A DNA stretch of 14,513 bases from an uncultured Prevotella sp. (GTDB lineage: Bacteria > Bacteroidota > Bacteroidia > Bacteroidales > Bacteroidaceae), in contig URFI01000030.1 of the NCBI GenBank assembly GCA_900547085.1, positions 1-14,513 of the forward strand, given 5' to 3'. Shown in pieces: positions 13,387 through 14,513 of the stretch. The translations under genes were made by a program, and so were the position numbers. Numbering within the stretch: the stretch's first letter is position 1; every line of letters starts with the position of its first letter. The notes beneath the pieces are model-generated. The model was not told the DNA's origin, did no database searches, and saw only the letters and a program-made list of their open reading frames with translations.

Positions 13387-14493
13387 ATGACAGATATTTC
13401 AAAACTGGGTGAATTCAAACTCATTGGTCACCTCACAAAAGACATCCAAATACAGAACAAATCAACAAAACTTGGTGTTGGTGACGATTGCGCCGTGCTG
13501 CACTATTCCGACAAGGAGGTACTGATGACCACAGACATGCTGATGGAAGGCGTTCATTTCGACCTCACTTACATCGACATGCAACATCTTGGCTACAAGT
13601 CAGCCATGGTAAACATCAGCGATATATTTGCCATGAATGGAACACCAAAGCAGTTGTTGGTGAGCCTTGCCATCGACAAAAGGTTTAAAGTTGAAGACAT
13701 GGAGACTTTTTATAGCGGCCTGCAAATGGCCTGCAATAAATGGCATGTGGACATAGTGGGAGGCGATACGACATCCTCACGCACGGGTATGGCCATCAGC
13801 ATTACCTGCGTTGGGGAAGCAAAGAAGGAAGACATCGTTTATCGCAGCGGTGCCAAAGACACTGACTTGATTTGCGTCAGCGGCGATTTAGGTGCAGCCT
13901 ACATGGGGCTGATGTTGTTAGAACGCGAGAAAGATGTGTATTATCAGCAGATAGATGAACTCAACAAGAAACTGAAAGCAGCACAAAAAGAACAAGACAA
14001 TCAACTTGTTGAGCATCTGAAGAAGAAACTTAGCGAGCTTGGTAACTTCCAACCAGACTTTGCTGGGAAAGAGTATCTGTTGCAAAGACAATTGCAAACA
14101 GAGGCAAGAGGAGACATCATTGAAAAGCTCCAGACAGCTAATATCCACCCTACTGCCATGATTGACATCTCCGATGGACTGAGCAGTGAACTGTTACATA
14201 TATGCAAACAAAGCAAATGCGGATGTAGAATTTATGAGAAGAACCTGCCGATTGACTACCAAACAGCTGTCATGGCAGAAGAACTGAACATGAACGTCAC
14301 GACTTGTGCATTGAATGGCGGCGAAGACTACGAACTGCTTTTCACTGTTCCCATCACCGATCATGAAAAGATACAGCAGATAGAAGGTGTGAGAGTGATT
14401 GGACATATCACCAAAGAATCATTGGGCGCCCAACTAATCACACGTGACAATCAGGAATTTACACTACGAGCTCAGGGATGGAATCCGCTATAA
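13387..14493 (+). CDS. thiL: Thiamine-monophosphate kinase
   Basis: Phosphorylates thiamine monophosphate with ATP to thiamine diphosphate, the last step of cofactor synthesis. From the ATG at 13387 the protein has 368 residues. GVGDDCAV (30-37), TTDMLMEGVHF (48-58), NISDI (76-80), GGDTTSS (125-131), SGDLGAA (165-171), IDISDGLS (259-266) and LNGGEDYELLF (309-319) are the metal, ATP and substrate motifs of the PurM/ThiL fold. The frame is open back to a GTG at 13276, but those 37 residues do not look like ThiL; the family start, with GEFKLIGHL close behind, is at 13387. A charged helical insert at about 180-222, rich in Lys, Glu and Gln, looks like a coiled coil and makes the protein longer than most ThiL. 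The 135-nt gap before it holds a weak -7-like TCACTTTG at 13341 and no visible TPP riboswitch. Confidence 0.95.
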   Translation: MTDISKLGEFKLIGHLTKDIQIQNKSTKLGVGDDCAVLHYSDKEVLMTTDMLMEGVHFDLTYIDMQHLGYKSAMVNISDIFAMNGTPKQLLVSLAIDKRFKVEDMETFYSGLQMACNKWHVDIVGGDTTSSRTGMAISITCVGEAKKEDIVYRSGAKDTDLICVSGDLGAAYMGLMLLEREKDVYYQQIDELNKKLKAAQKEQDNQLVEHLKKKLSELGNFQPDFAGKEYLLQRQLQTEARGDIIEKLQTANIHPTAMIDISDGLSSELLHICKQSKCGCRIYEKNLPIDYQTAVMAEELNMNVTTCALNGGEDYELLFTVPITDHEKIQQIEGVRVIGHITKESLGAQLITRDNQEFTLRAQGWNPL

Positions 14494-14513
14494 ATGAATT
14501 CTTTATGTATGAG

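Noticed and set aside
14494..14513. Start of a further gene after thiL (ATG directly after its TAA)
   Set aside because: Only 20 bases remain, about six codons, too few to support a call; a co-transcribed gene starting here is possible.

Overview
The window reads as ordinary chromosomal DNA of a Bacteroidota member, most likely order Bacteroidales and Prevotella-like. Three things point there. Several starts are preceded by the Bacteroidota -7 box TAnnTTTG and not by E. coli-type -10 boxes. The leaders are A-rich and lack Shine-Dalgarno sequences. The order sppA-lpxK-punA-thiL is, as I recall, a recurring Bacteroidales arrangement. The genus is an inference. I see no tRNA, rRNA, CRISPR array, transposase or phage gene.

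Layout. (1) At 26-1144 (+) lies a glycosyltransferase whose N-terminal end is missing or interrupted at the window edge. It converges on manC (GDP-mannose synthesis, minus strand, 1229-2296), with an inverted repeat between them. (2) At 2297-2484 a divergent promoter region serves manC and tkt. (3) tkt-rpiB (2485-4954) form a non-oxidative pentose phosphate pair. A very strong intrinsic terminator (4959-5001) follows and separates them from cutC (5016-5777) and a large secreted transglutaminase-like protein (5790-8384). (4) The convergent gap at 8385-8687 carries four 22-bp tandem repeats with near-palindromic cores. (5) A short-chain dehydrogenase/reductase on the minus strand (8688-9433) is split by a frameshift. 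(6) From a second divergent promoter region, sppA-lpxK-punA-thiL run to the right edge (9535-14493).

How the genes work together. tkt and rpiB interconvert pentose, triose and hexose phosphates. manC supplies activated mannose and lpxK makes lipid IVA, so both serve the cell envelope. sppA clears membrane-bound signal peptides. punA and thiL serve purine salvage and thiamine diphosphate synthesis; thiamine diphosphate is also the cofactor of the transketolase in this window.

I found no clear new multi-gene system. The points most worth a second look are the 22-bp repeats, an inverted repeat at the predicted tkt transcription start, the terminator that cuts cutC off from any visible promoter, a five-residue deletion in a conserved part of PunA, the 119-nt lpxK/punA overlap and the frameshifted reductase. 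Family assignments rest on motifs recognised by eye; no search was run.
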